A DNA stretch of 42,165 nucleotides from Acanthaster planci (lineage: Eukaryota > Echinodermata > Asteroidea > Valvatida > Acanthasteridae): assembly GCF_001949145.1 (NCBI RefSeq), contig NW_019091454.1:117665-159829 (forward strand), given 5' to 3'. The notes beneath the pieces were generated by a model. That model was not told the DNA's origin and did no database searches. It saw only the letters and a program-made list of their open reading frames with translations. The position numbers and the translations under genes were made by a program. Below, one piece after another: positions 11,796 to 24,052 of the stretch. Positions within the stretch are counted from its first letter, which is position 1, and every line of letters starts with the position of its first letter.

Positions 11796-13365
11796 TTTTA
11801 TTTTCCAGTCAGCCATCTTGAATTGAAAGCGAGGCAAGCTCCGTATAAACTTTAAGATGATGCAACTGGGCAAATTACAAATTGCCATCCTTCCAATGGG
11901 TAATTCAAACATTCGTATTATCTTTACTTTCCGGATGAAAAAAAATTCAACACGAGGCTATACATGTACATCTACCTTTAATTGTAACAAAACAGTTAGG
12001 CTCCTTCCTGTTTCAGAGTATTCATTAATGGCTGTGGATTTGGAGAACATTGATCCAAAATGGCCGTCCTGTCCATAATATACCGGTACATACGTAACTG
12101 CAGCACATTATATGTAAATACCCAAATGAGCTAATTATGGTTATGATTACACGTTTTAGATGAACCTGTCTTCCTTTCAAAAATTCAACAAAAAGATTTC
12201 TTAGTTTTTATTTTACATAACTTTGAATGACACATGTGTGTTATATTTATTCAAGTAATTTAAATCATGATTAAATCAAATTGCCAAATAATTAAATCAA
12301 TTGATTTCAATAAAACTTCCCAGCTATTCAAGCACTCCACATCGGCCAGTCAAGTTCATGCTGGCCAGCTACAGAGTATTGAAATAGTACTACATGTAAG
12401 TTCAATTACTGATCCATCCTCCTCATAGAAAATTTGTAAGTCATTTTCACGGTGAAAGAAAAATCCCTTCATAGGCCTACTTACAGCAAAGACAATTCAG
12501 CATTCTTCTCCTTTCTAACACAGATGAGACTTTGACCTTTTCAACCTTAATTCACGAACTGCTTGGATATGTTGGAGAAACCCTGACCACAAACCAAATT
12601 TGACCTCCAGATCAAGCATGTCTACATGTACATGTATTTCAAGTTACAACACAGACAATACCCAGTACTTCCATAACATCAATCTGGCTTCCACGATTTG
12701 AAGTGTTGGCTTTTAAGATCTGAATTCAATAGGATTCTCAAGGGTACTAAGGCCAACATGTATTGTACATGTAATGTTTACACATGTACACCTACATGTA
12801 CATGTACACCAGAAACTTGACAACTAAATATCACCGAGTCAAGTTCCTGGGAAGGCAAGGGCAGAAGACATGGATCTGAATACCAGCATGCATAAATGGA
12901 ACCACAAGGCCAACACAAGATTCTCTCCTGACCCTGTGATTGTAACAATTGGACACAAATGTACCAGAGAAAAACCTACATGTATATAACAGTTTTATAT
13001 TCTCATGTACATGTATTAAGCAGAGCAAAGGTGTACATGTACATGTAATAAAAATCAATGATTTAGAACATGTATGAAAGCCTCCTTCAATTCGGAGAGC
13101 AGCTTGCTTTCCAGCCTGGGAGTGTAGCTAGCACCCTTAATTCCAACTCAGCCACATCCAGTGTCATCTTGAGGTACATGTATCCCTTATCCAACTGACA
13201 GCTACAACGTACAACGTACATGTAGCAAAGTTAATCGTGCAGCTTTATCTTTGAAAAGCCATTGAAACACAAAAAGAAATTACATTTAGGAAAGAACACT
13301 TCTGGCTTTACAGCCTCACCATAATACTAATAGAGAACATTTCATTCAACAAATTGTACAGATCA
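11796..13365. other. intronic, no gene seen
   Basis: AT-rich intron sequence with one TACCGGTA (12081-12088) and TACATGTACATGTA clusters at about 12620-12640, 12760-12810, 13008-13050 and 13175-13220. Frames are short and unrecognised. Confidence 0.5.
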
Positions 13366-13480
13366 TACATGTACATGTACGTACATGATGTACAATTACA
13401 TGTACATGATGATCCCATACATGTACGTACATGATGTACAATTACATGTACATGTTGATCCCATACATGTATGTACATGT
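13366..13480. repeat. 46-bp tandem duplication built on the CATGTACGTACATG palindrome
   Basis: The block CGTACATGATGTACAATTAC then ATGTACATG, followed by a GATCCCATA link, appears twice with a period of 46 bp (13381 and 13427). A truncated third repeat starts with CATACATGTATGTACATG. Confidence 0.8.
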
Positions 13481-15843
13481 ACTATACACTTGTAAGTGCT
13501 TGCATTTACTTTCTGTAACAATAACCTTGTTCCAACACATGTAGTCTCAATTGTATTAACCACTTCAAATACCAGGATATCCTGATTATACCTGTTGCAG
13601 GAAGTCATAAGATGTTATCCAATCAATGCAATGATGGATAAATACCGGCACCTATATGACTATGCACAATGTGCATACGGTACATTACATGTTCAGAAAC
13701 TTGCATGTAAGTATACCTGGTACATATACACTGTTCACGTGTACATCAATCAGTTCAGGAACTATCCATTCACTGAAATGAAAGCTCAAAGAGGAAAGTC
13801 TAGCTACCGCTACATGTAATGCAAATATACATGTGGTACTAAGGTATTTTCAATTTTCACAAATTTATCTTGAGATCTCAATGCTACAGCAGGTACATGT
13901 ATTTGTAGCAATCCAAGAAAGCAGGTTTTTACATGTACACAGGTACCGGTACAGTGCAAGTTTGTACCTGTACATGTAAAACATCTCTCGTTCAAACACG
14001 AACGTGTATTGGCTGGTTCAAATGGACCGATAAGGACAATGTCGTTTCTCTATGGTTGGACCATTCACCCAATGCAAGTACCGATTGTGGTACACAGGAC
14101 ATTTTCCCTCGGTTCTACACATGATCATACATATAGGCCTTGTCAAGTCAGTTTTTGAAAAAAGGCACTGAGGCCAAAAACAAAACACAGTTCTGCTTCC
14201 GATTACATGCCTCCCCAAGATAGGGTCAGTACGTGTAGGTTGGACAAATTTTTGTGCTCATTGAATGGCATGAATGGGGATGAAAGCTTCCACAAACACA
14301 CCTTAATCAATGTAAGAAGTATCTGCAGTGGACAAATCTCCACAATTGCAGACATTCACACCACTATGCCCAACACTAGTCAGGTAATCATGACAGCAAA
14401 CTGGCAAACAATGTCCGTATATCGAGTGGTAATAGTGCGTTATGCATGCAGCTAGGGCGGGAAGTAAACCTCATGAAACGACAGAAAATTTTGAGGAAAC
14501 ACGCTCACTTCAACATCTCGACCTTTTCAAACACTAGCAAAACAACCTCAAATTAAATTCATGAGCACAGAAAATACATATATAGACAAGACATCAAATT
14601 CTGTGAATTAACTTGCAGAGATCTTTTGGCAACATCAATGTTTTTACAACGTGCAACTATATGTATACAGCTGTTTGTATTGTTTGTAAAAATGCTATTT
14701 CAGCTAGAATTCATAGACAGGTTGCTGCATTTCCATCATGGCTTCTTTTGCATGGGCATGGCCCGGGTATTTGCGTGCACTTGACAATTTTTCAGCCAAT
14801 TTTGAAGACAGAAGTTCTAATTCATTTGATTAGCTGTAAACGTGTATATACGAAAAAGTACTGGTGAAGTGACCTATCGCCCTGCAAATTGTTGCTGATT
14901 TTTTTGGCTCCAGTGATTTCAACAAACTCAAATGTCGAAGTGTAAACTACAAATCTGGCCTACTCCAGAAAGTTTGAGAAGAAATATATTTTACCTTTCA
15001 AATAGAACTTGTCTTAGAATGCGAACTGAAGAACAGCACAAAAAAGACAGTAGGTTTTAAATTCAAACGATCCAGAATTTAAGATCTGGAACTAGAAAAA
15101 CGACGATCAAGTGTCGTGACTTTATTTGCACGTAGATGTTGTGGAATCCTGTCCTCCTAAAAAAACTCAACTTGACCGTTTTTGTAGAAATAAGTATTAC
15201 AGAAATAATTCCTATTGTCCTGAAATTGCATCTGTTTCCTAAATCAGAACCAGCACTATTAGTATTTAACTGACACAGACAAACCTCGATCCCAAGGACA
15301 TGAAGGAGAAGCACAATTTAAAACTAACATGACTGACAAACGCTTAGCATGCGATATGCTTGGCATGGAACTTTGCCATGTTTGGAAGGCTAAGAAGCCA
15401 TACCCCAATTAGACTGCTCGTTTTTCGCTATTTCTAAGTTTTCCAGAGCAACATCTCTCTCCAATCCATCAAACTGTTTCAACTGCTCGCAACATATCAC
15501 ATATTTTCACCAACTTACATGTATCTCTATAAACTGTGAAATTTTTCCTGATTCTTTTTAAACACGGCAAACGCCTGTTTGCTCATGCCAGCGCCATGTT
15601 CACTTGTCCCCAGGTGCAACGGTGGTATTTCATGAGCTCAAATTAATAAAGGATTGAGGTTGGAGTGAAAAAGGGCGAACAAAACACAAGCACTTTCGCA
15701 TTTTTATACCCTTATTTTTCACATTAAAGAGCAAAATATCCGGATGACAACAGACAAAATATTGATTCATAGTATGTAAGGTGTCTATTAGAGCAAAAAG
15801 TAAGTTGCTACTCAAAACTCTCAACGAAACTGCAAGCTATGAT
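13481..15843. other. intronic, no gene seen; short TTAA-MITE fragment near 14170-14212
   Basis: Contains TACCGGTA at 13943-13950 and a fragment (GAGGCCAAAAACAAAACACA then GTTCTGCTTCCGATT) that resembles one end of the TTAA-type MITE at 15844-16035. No coding sequence is supported. Confidence 0.45.
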
Positions 15844-16035
15844 TTAAGGCCCACGGTCTAAATGCAAAAGGAGGCGTTTTCTGAAGACAAAAAAGACACA
15901 CGATTTATTTCTGTACTTTTGAAATGTTTTAAAAATCAGTTTTTTTTAACTTGCCGACAAATTTTTTGGGTAGCATAAAAATTAGGGTCAGTCAGGAAAC
16001 CAGAAGCAGAATTATTATTTTTGGGGGGGCCTTAA
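15844..16035 (-). mobile_element. TTAA-target MITE, 192 bp including duplications
   Basis: Bounded by TTAAGGCCC at the left and GGGCCTTAA at the right, i.e. short terminal inverted repeats GGCCC next to TTAA on each side. A TTAA duplication is typical of piggyBac- and Kolobok-type elements. Internal sequence (read on the minus strand: CTGCTTCTGGTTTCCTGACT then GACCCTAATTTTT) matches 4221-4375. No ORF. Confidence 0.65.
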
Positions 16036-16404
16036 CAGGATCCACAGTATGACCAGACTACTCATCGGAAGTGCATCTTTATGCTTGAGGGACATCACAC
16101 TTTACACCAGTACACCAATACCACACAGTGGAGGTCATCATGGCCATTGTAAAAGTCCAACCTTAACTTCATTAACAAAAGATGGGTGTGTTCACCAGTT
16201 TGTGGAATTGTGGTCTTGACCTGCTGTTTACTCGAAACAAGACAATCACCTTTGATGACATTTCATCTAAAATGCACTGTTTATGCCACATACATGTACA
16301 TGCAAGTACATGTACATGTACCGATGATTAAAACTCAACCATAACGCTGCTACGTTACCTCCCCTTCCACAAAATCTGAGCAAGTTCATACGTCATCTGA
16401 GAGT
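16036..16404. other. intronic, no gene seen
   Basis: Nothing recognised except a CATGTACATG run at about 16291-16321. Confidence 0.5.
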
Positions 16405-16675
16405 AGGGTTGGCATAATGGTTCTAGGGAGTTGGGTTAGCATAGTACACAGATTTCTTTCCTCACCTTCCACCTCTGCGGTCTGGGTTCGATTCCGGGCT
16501 TGGTCCATATGCCGATTGGGTCGTCAGTCCCTACCTGATTTCATGGGTTTTACCCAGAATATTCCTCTGGGGTTTTCATCCCACCTCTAAAACTGTTACT
16601 GCAAGCTGCAATGCCTAGAGCACTTTTGAGGAATCATTGGTATCATTACCAGAAATAAATAATACTAATAATCGT
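16405..16675 (+). mobile_element. tRNA-derived SINE
   Basis: The head carries a consensus RNA polymerase III A box TGGCATAATGG (16410-16420) and a perfect B box GGTTCGATTCC (16485-16495), the latter in the arm GGTCTGGGTTCGATTCCGGG. The A-B distance is longer than in a real tRNA because of an inserted TTGGGTTAGCATAGTACACA-like stretch. A tRNA-unrelated body follows (CCTACCTGATTTCATGGGTT, then CCTCTGGGGTTTTCATCCCA) and an AAATAAATAATA-type tail. It is therefore a retroposon, not a functional tRNA gene. It lies antisense to YAP in intron 1. Confidence 0.75.
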
Positions 16676-19440
16676 AACTGAACATGACAATGTATTGAAT
16701 GTACACATGTACATTGTACATGTACAATGTACATGTAACATTTGCAGACTTGATACCTAATTCTCCACATCAGGATTTTCTTTGCCAGTGCATGGAGGAC
16801 TTGTAAACACATCACAGTAATATCTGTACAATGTACATGTACATGTATGCAATACCAAGTGATATTTATTCCTATCCCAAAGTTTCAATTATGCCTATGG
16901 CTTTTGAACTCAACAAAAAGGCTCAAACTAGTTCAAAGTCTTTGTGTAAGAGTACACAAAAATGGCCAAGTCAAACTTAATAACAGACTTTAGCCATAGG
17001 ACATGTATCTTGTTTATAAAAGTTAATATTTATAGCTGAAAATAATTCCAAACCTGAGACAATGTGGCCTTGAAAGAATACCAGTGTCAGCAGTGTCAAT
17101 GAGAATACTGCTGGGTTTATGAATATTCACCAGACTCTATGAACCTTGTAAACAGCCTGATATTGCTAAGAAGGTTAGAGTAACTGTTTCCAGTGCTATA
17201 TATGTACATGTGTACAAGTATTTCAAATTATGCACACACTACCTGTAGCATATTCACAATTTACAATGTACAAGGAAATATCATCATTAGCCATGTTAAC
17301 TCTTGCAAGTATTTCAGCTTTTCTCAGTTTTCTGATCTGCACAACTTAACTCAACATTTTTCTCAATGAAGGTACAATAACCAGCATATGGTATTTGTTC
17401 AAAACATTAAATGAATACATACTTGTTATCTGGCTTTGGGGTTGACAGTAAAAATCTTCCCTTGTCACTGAAAAACAATCAGATATAGCATACTCCACTG
17501 TCAAAATTCAAATTGTAATTTGTATGACCCAATCACCGAATAAATGCACTGAAACAAATTATACAAATTCATTTGGGCTAATGGACAACATGAGCACAGT
17601 GAAAAGAGTACAAAATGTTTGCCAAATGTAATAACAATGAAACACATTTTTTTTCAAGTTAAAGTTAGCCATGTCATGAATAGTGATGCATGTACATACC
17701 TGCACCTTTTGCTATGCATGAATTGAAGTTGATTTTTTAAATAAGCCTTAAAACAATCCTTCCCGAGTAAAATACACACTACTGTTTTGGTAACCATTTG
17801 TAGACTGTATTATTTTTGGCCTAAAACAACATTTTTGAAAGCCCAAGATGTGCGTAGCGGCCAACTTTTGAAATCAAACCAAGCACAGCATATACTGACA
17901 GCCATCGGAACAACTTCTCAATACCAGTGTCTTTTGTAACACTTGAAGCCCCTGCTCCTAAGCGATATTTGGTCACTTATTCTTGTAATGGAGAAATTCA
18001 TTCATTAAGGAAATCTGGACTTTCAGAATGGTACAAGTTATGCCAGACTGTGATATACATACATGTACAAATGTACATGTATTTGGCACAAATTTGTTTA
18101 GTTTTAACATTTAGAAAGCATGCTTAAATTGAGATGGATGAAAAGGATGTATTATTAATGTTGATGTACAAGTACATGTATGTATGATTACAAATATGTG
18201 CAACTTATATTTTTTGTTTATAAGCACCATGGTTGAGGGTGTTTTGTATGTTCTGACTCCTTTGTGGGTAAGTTGCCATCTTCTTTTTTACTGAAATAAA
18301 AATTGCGGAAGTCAGACTTGATTACAACATGCTCCCTGCAAATATTTACATGTACATGTAAGTGCATTATTAATTTACTACAAACCAAAGAAAAACTACA
18401 CCAAATTAGACAGGTATTCTGGTGTCACGCCCAACCAAAAAGATGAAGAGTGACTCACATCAACCTAACTCAATTTTGGTTTCAAACAGGTGAACTTAAT
18501 TTGTATAGGGAGACAACAACACTCACAAATTTACATTTATGCACAAACCCTCATTTGTCTTGCACCAAAAGTGATTTGTCATAATTCTCTACTTACATGT
18601 ACACTCAATCATCATTCAAATTTGTTGTTTCCAAATGATCTATTTTTAATTATTCCATGGACTACAATAGTCATGAATATGTACATGTGTTAATACAACT
18701 ATTGATAACGCATGACCTGAGCACATGTATCAAGTTAGTGTCAAGTCACTGTGGAGAAATCAAGTACATGTACAGCACACACTGAACTGGTTCCTACCGC
18801 ATAGCTGAAAAGATAACAAGAATAGATGAGTAGAGCGCCAGACTACAACTCAGGATTCCACAGTGCAGGGCCACGATCGCATGAAAGAGCAGGCAACACG
18901 GTAACTGTCCAAACTTTTTAAACAGAGTTGAAACCTATTGAAATCTCAGATGAGATTCACCAAACTTGGGTCTTCTCTCTCTGCATGAATATTCTTTTCT
19001 AATGTGTTTATTTCAATTTTAAGTCTGACGTACTTTGTAGTGGTCCTCAAGGACAATTTGTCCAATTTCGTTGTCGGCATGAACACTCGGTGGTACACGT
19101 TTGTATATGTATATGTACATGTTGCAGCCAATCCATGCACAGTCAAGTATTTTTTTGGATATACTCTCTTTGTATGTATGTTTGTGGAACAGAACATTTT
19201 CCTTCGGTTTTCTGGTTGTTCTCACTGATGTTTTTTAGCTTTTGTTTATAATATTAGGACCAAACTTTTTTATTTGGCACAAACATTCCCTGTTACACAG
19301 TACAGCCTTTAAGCTTTTGATGATAAAATAAGCTTGGAATGATGGAAGTTTTCTTTATGATTGAAATGACAAATGTCAAAAAAACCCCGAAAGTACTAAC
19401 AATGATACATACATGTAGGTGAACAATATTATGTTAATTT
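16676..19440. other. intronic, no gene seen
   Basis: AT-rich sequence with scattered TACATGTA runs (for example 16700-16735, 16830-16850, 18060-18082, 18165-18185). A tRNA-like TAGAGCGCCAGACTACAACT at about 18831 has no adjacent B box. Frames are short and domain-free. Confidence 0.45.
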
Positions 19441-19606
19441 TTAAGTGGGTACGCCTGTACATGTATACATGTTTAAGTGGGTATGCCTGTGCATGTATAC
19501 ATGTTTAAGTGGGTATGACTGTACATGTATACATGTTTAAGTGGGTATGCCTGTACATGTATACATGTTTAAGTGGGTATGCCTGTACATGTATACGTAT
19601 ACATGT
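19441..19606. repeat. 32-bp minisatellite, five copies
   Basis: The unit reads AAGTGGGTATGCCTGTACAT then GTATACATGTTT. Starts at 19443, 19475, 19507, 19539 and 19571 give an exact 32-bp period. Copies differ only by single substitutions until the last, which gains GTATAC. High copy identity implies recent expansion. Each unit ends in the TACATGTATACATG palindrome that is common across the window. Confidence 0.95.
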
Positions 19607-21240
19607 TCGAATGTAGAATAACCATACACATACCAGTACATGTTGAGTTGAAAGCCCAAGAAAATGTTTAAAATGTAATTTTCAAAATACAATGAACGCT
19701 GAGGTATTATACACTGTCTATTTATTGATGAGCATAAAAAATGTCATATCATGAACTTCTGAAAGAAAGAACAAGCATGTGTAAACTATAACTGTGCACT
19801 AATGAAAAAGGAATCATGTAAGCCATGGTTTATTCCCCTACTGGTACCCAGCAAAAGCAAAATAAAGCACAAAGCCAACCCTACCAAAAAAAACAGTGGA
19901 GAAGAGGGCAGAAGTCAGTCTCATACTGCCAGAAGGGGTGAGATTGACCAATGATAAAAATAGCTGATAACAGCTGAAAAAAGGCATAAAAAAGCTAAAC
20001 AGTGAAAATCTCCTATACTTTTGTCCACAGCCAGTGAGGACAAAAAGCTGAAATCCAAAACAAAAAAAGCTGAAATTAGCTAAAAAGCTGAGAAATCGCA
20101 CCCCGTGCAGCCACTTTGCTTTTAACAATGACTGCCTGGGAAGATGGAGGCTTAAAACACAGCTATTACACTTATAATAACATGTTACATGTAAGTGTTA
20201 AACAGCACCCTCATAATAATAATGTCCAGTCCCCCCCCCATGCATCCGCAGAACACCAGATTAGACCAAAAAAGTGCTCAGGCAAAAAGTCATTACACAA
20301 TCAATTTCGTTCTGCCATTACCAGCTTTTGATCTGCCATATTCTATAAAAGGTAGAGTTGGGGTTCCCAACCCTATTATTATTTTTGTTCAGACTGTGGG
20401 GACCGGGAAACAGTCTAACTCGGAACACATTCGAGCTGTGACTAGGGGCTGCATTCGAGCAAGCTATTTGTGTTCTGCAGGAGTATAGACCCATGGGTCA
20501 ACAAGGGTATACTCCCATCGCACATACAGAAATATAATGCGCATGCACCAAACTCGGGTTGAACTGGAGGAACCGCGCGAACGCAGCCAACCACTACTGG
20601 TCCATATTGCCTAGTACCCAGGTCATGTGTCATGTCATTTCATGTGTGTGCAAGTAAAGTATACACGTGTGTTCATACATGCGTGGCACTGGGTGACATG
20701 GGCCGGTGATGAGCGATCAGCCCTGATGAATGTTGGGCATAATTAACGTAATTCTTACACAAAACTAATAATACATGTACATGTTAAATTAGACGCCATA
20801 ATCCTACATATTCGGTTGACATTTTAAGAGCTGTTATTGATATGTTAGTCGGACAATTTGCTCAAGCATCTTTGATTTTGTTCGGACAAACACAGTAAGT
20901 ACTCGGAAAATGTCCGATGTCCAACCCTAATTTCACACTCGGCATCCGCCGTGTTGGGCAGATGCCCTAACCTTTAACTTTATCTTGGCTAGAACCTTGT
21001 CCCAGTCCAAGGTACTGTATTTGTTACTGAGACTCTAGTCCGAGTCTGAAAAATGGGACCAAATCAGAAGAGTCAAAGTTATGTCATGCAAGTGACTGTT
21101 CCTCAGTTTGCTTTATGGTTTTGAAGTACATGTACCCCTGTTGATTGAAAAAACAGTTCTAAGACAAAATGAACTCTTTACAAACACAAATGCCCTGCCA
21201 AGCCCATGCCTAAACCCACAATTTTAATTTTTGGATTATA
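19607..21240. other. intronic, no gene seen
   Basis: Includes a purine-rich run with repeated AAAAGCTGAAA (about 19968-20095), a locally CpG-richer patch (about 20430-20600), and a small hairpin at 20481-20514. No coding sequence is supported. Confidence 0.45.
20481..20514. repeat. small hairpin around a 12-bp palindrome
   Basis: GAGTATA and TATACTC flank GACCCATGGGTC (20488-20499), itself a perfect palindrome. Function unknown. Confidence 0.6.
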
Positions 21241-21955
21241 AACAAGATTTATCTTGATTGCTTTAGCCATTGTGACCTTTACCCTTGACCTTTTGGGCGT
21301 AAATGCAATAGGTTTGTGGGATTACCCAGAAGAATGCACAAGCCAAATTTTTCACTACATGTAAGTATTTCTCAAGTTATGCTTAAATTTCTAATGTTTT
21401 AGTCACTTTCACCTTTCAGACCCAAATGCAATAGGCTTCCTAGGATCACCTAGAGTAAGTTCAGACACAAAGCAGGCCTCCCCTACATGTATTTCTCACA
21501 ATATCATGTTGACAAGTTTTCTATTGTTTTAGCCATTGTGACCTTTGATCTTTGGCCTTTTGACCCCCAATGCAATAGGCTTCCTAGGATCACCTAGAAC
21601 AAATTCAGACACAAAGTAGGCCTCCCCTACATGTATTTCTCACGTTATCATGTTAACAAGGTTTCTCTTGTTTTAGCCACTGTGACTTTTGATCTTTGGC
21701 CTTTTGACCCCCAATGCAATAGGCTTCCTGGGATCACCTAGAGCAAGTTCAGACACGAAGCAGGCCTCCCCTACATGTATTTCTCACGTTATCATGTTGA
21801 CAAGTTTTCTATTGTTTTAGCCATTGTGACCTTTGATCTTTGGCCTTTTGGCCCCAAATGCAATAGGCTTCTTAGGATCATTTACAGCAATTTCCAAACC
21901 AAATTTGAAGTTCATACACAAAGTAATTCTCAATTATCACACTGACAAGAATGTT
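21241..21955. repeat. tandem array of about 144-bp units (five copies)
   Basis: TGCAATAGG recurs at 21304, 21427, 21571, 21715 and 21859, so the last four units have an exact 144-bp period and the first is shorter and more diverged. Each unit contains CATTGTGACCTTTGATCTTT, CAATAGGCTTCCTAGGATCA and ACATGTATTTCTCAC. The array ends in a CACACACACTCCCGCCCACA-type stretch and AAAACAATATGCCCC. Unit length is a multiple of three, but frames contain stops and no product is implied. GTGACCTTTGACC-type repeats are common in marine invertebrate genomes. Confidence 0.9.
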
Positions 21956-24052
21956 CCAGACAAACACATGCACCCACACACACTCCCGCCCACACAAGGC
22001 CCAGGTGAAAACAATATGCCCCATTGATTTCATCACCAGGGCATGAAATTCAAGAAATAAAAATTCCCAGTAATACAAACTAATGAGGCATGAAATATCT
22101 TCTATCTTATTAACACATAAATTTTGGAACGAGTGTCATATCTGGCCACCACATCAATATATTTCCCTCCAAGCAAAACAAAGTCCACCTCTCCTATTTT
22201 CATTCACGACAAGCCTCTTGGGAAAAACAGCACTAGACATTATTTATGAGTTACATGTAGTAACACTAAAATTGAAAGCTAGACTTAATTTTCATATTTA
22301 AACCTAACTTGAAAACATAAATGAAAAAATAAAATGAAATTTCTTGACAAAGTTAAACTACCGATAGGGTACATATTTTGCTGAGGAGTGCACTTATTGA
22401 GAAAATCATGTTTTGTAGAGGTAAACTTTTACAACAAAGAACTTGAGATTAATTCAAGATTTGATGAAGTGCAAACCAAAGCATGTACATGTACGTGTAT
22501 CTTAAACTGCAATAAAATACATGTACTAGACATTGTCTTATCTTTTATTTGAATGTACATGTACCAGTTATTAAGGATAATAAATTTATTCACCTGAAAT
22601 TTGTCCCTTCATGAAAACTCTAACACAAGGAAAACTCTCATCAGTGCACATGCTGTTGCCATTGCACATGCCAGGTACCGGTATGAAATTGTTTCACTTG
22701 TATATAAAAGAGCTGAACTGGTCTCTTTGTGGATAGTGAAAAACCTCAACCGGGTGAAATAAGCCCATGGAGCACAAATTTGTCCTTTCATAAAAATGAA
22801 AGGTCCGCACCTATAACTTGGTTGATCTGGCTAAACAAAAATAAAGCAAAACAAATTTAAGAAGTGATAATCTAGGACTTAATTTGTCTTTTCACGGTTT
22901 TTTTTTATTGTTGAAATAAAACTTCCTTGACAAATGTTGAAGTACTCGTACATGTACATAGATGTACAGTATATGTACTCAACATCTGGCACTTTTCTTG
23001 ACGATTGTAGGTTTTTTGGTCCTTGAAAAACGTATCAAGTTTTGGCTTTTATTACTTTTTCAGGTTCACCAAAAGAACTTTAATCAATGAGTACATGTAC
23101 CAAGTATCACGTGGGCAGTTCTCACCAACAAATACATGTACATGTACAATGTACATGTTGGCCCTATGCAATTTAGTATACACAACATTATGCAAGGCAT
23201 GATGTTAATGTGTACAGCAAAAACCCTTTCCAGGTCCCCACACAAACTGCCTTACTTTTTAAGAGTAAGGATATTTTGAACACTTCCCCAAACGCCCAAT
23301 GATGTGAAACACCTGGGACCAGCTACACACTGGCAAGAGATGGTACAGCATACACAGGTATGCTGAATGTGATTTAAAAAAACTGTTGAAGAGTGATCTG
23401 GAACTGTCGGGTTGAGTCCTTCACAAAAGTAGGGCTGTAAGCTTCCCTTCGACCAATTGGTGCTGGAGGTGTCAAAGTAATCTGGCAGTCTGCATACAGT
23501 TCATTACACAGGGATGGTTGAAAGGTTAACCCACTACACCCGCCCTGAGTCCCTGCTAGCAGAATGTTTGTGTGCTAATTCCTCATTCTTGAACACAGAA
23601 ACAAAGTCTTCGAGTCTGTGGAGATGTACTAGGCATTGAACTTGAACCTGACCACTGTACACGGCCTGTTATAAATGTACATGTAGATCTATAGTAAATA
23701 TCACTCCATGGCACTGATGGCAGCACCCAAGGAGTATTGCAAAATGTGGATGAGTCAGATAAGAAATAAATGTACATGTACATGTATCTAACAGATGTAC
23801 ATTGTACTCTTCAAATAACCCTAACTAGTAACAAGTCAATATTTGTACACTGTAGCACTTGGCTGTACCTGTACGCCAAAAGTTAGGCGTATGTATCTTC
23901 AATGTATCTTCCCTTTTTCAAACTTAAGACTAAATTTTTGGCCAAAATAATGCAGTCCACAGTGGTCAAACTGAGTCTGTAAAAACATTTTTGTCCACGT
24001 TTCACATGATTTACTTCTATACACATTAACCTCTTACAATCTTCACCCTGGT
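21956..24052. other. intronic, no gene seen
   Basis: AT-rich intron with TACCGGTA at 22676-22683 and TACATGTACATGTA runs (about 22483-22510, 22950, 23133-23155, 23770-23786). No supported coding region. Confidence 0.45.

Noticed and set aside
16405-16500. tRNA gene suggested by intact A and B boxes
   Set aside because: Box spacing and lack of an acceptor stem, plus a SINE body and tail, show a retroposed derivative.
18826-18905. tRNA-like TAGAGCGCCAGACTACAACT, considered as a tRNA gene or SINE
   Set aside because: No B box in the expected place and no cloverleaf pairing visible.
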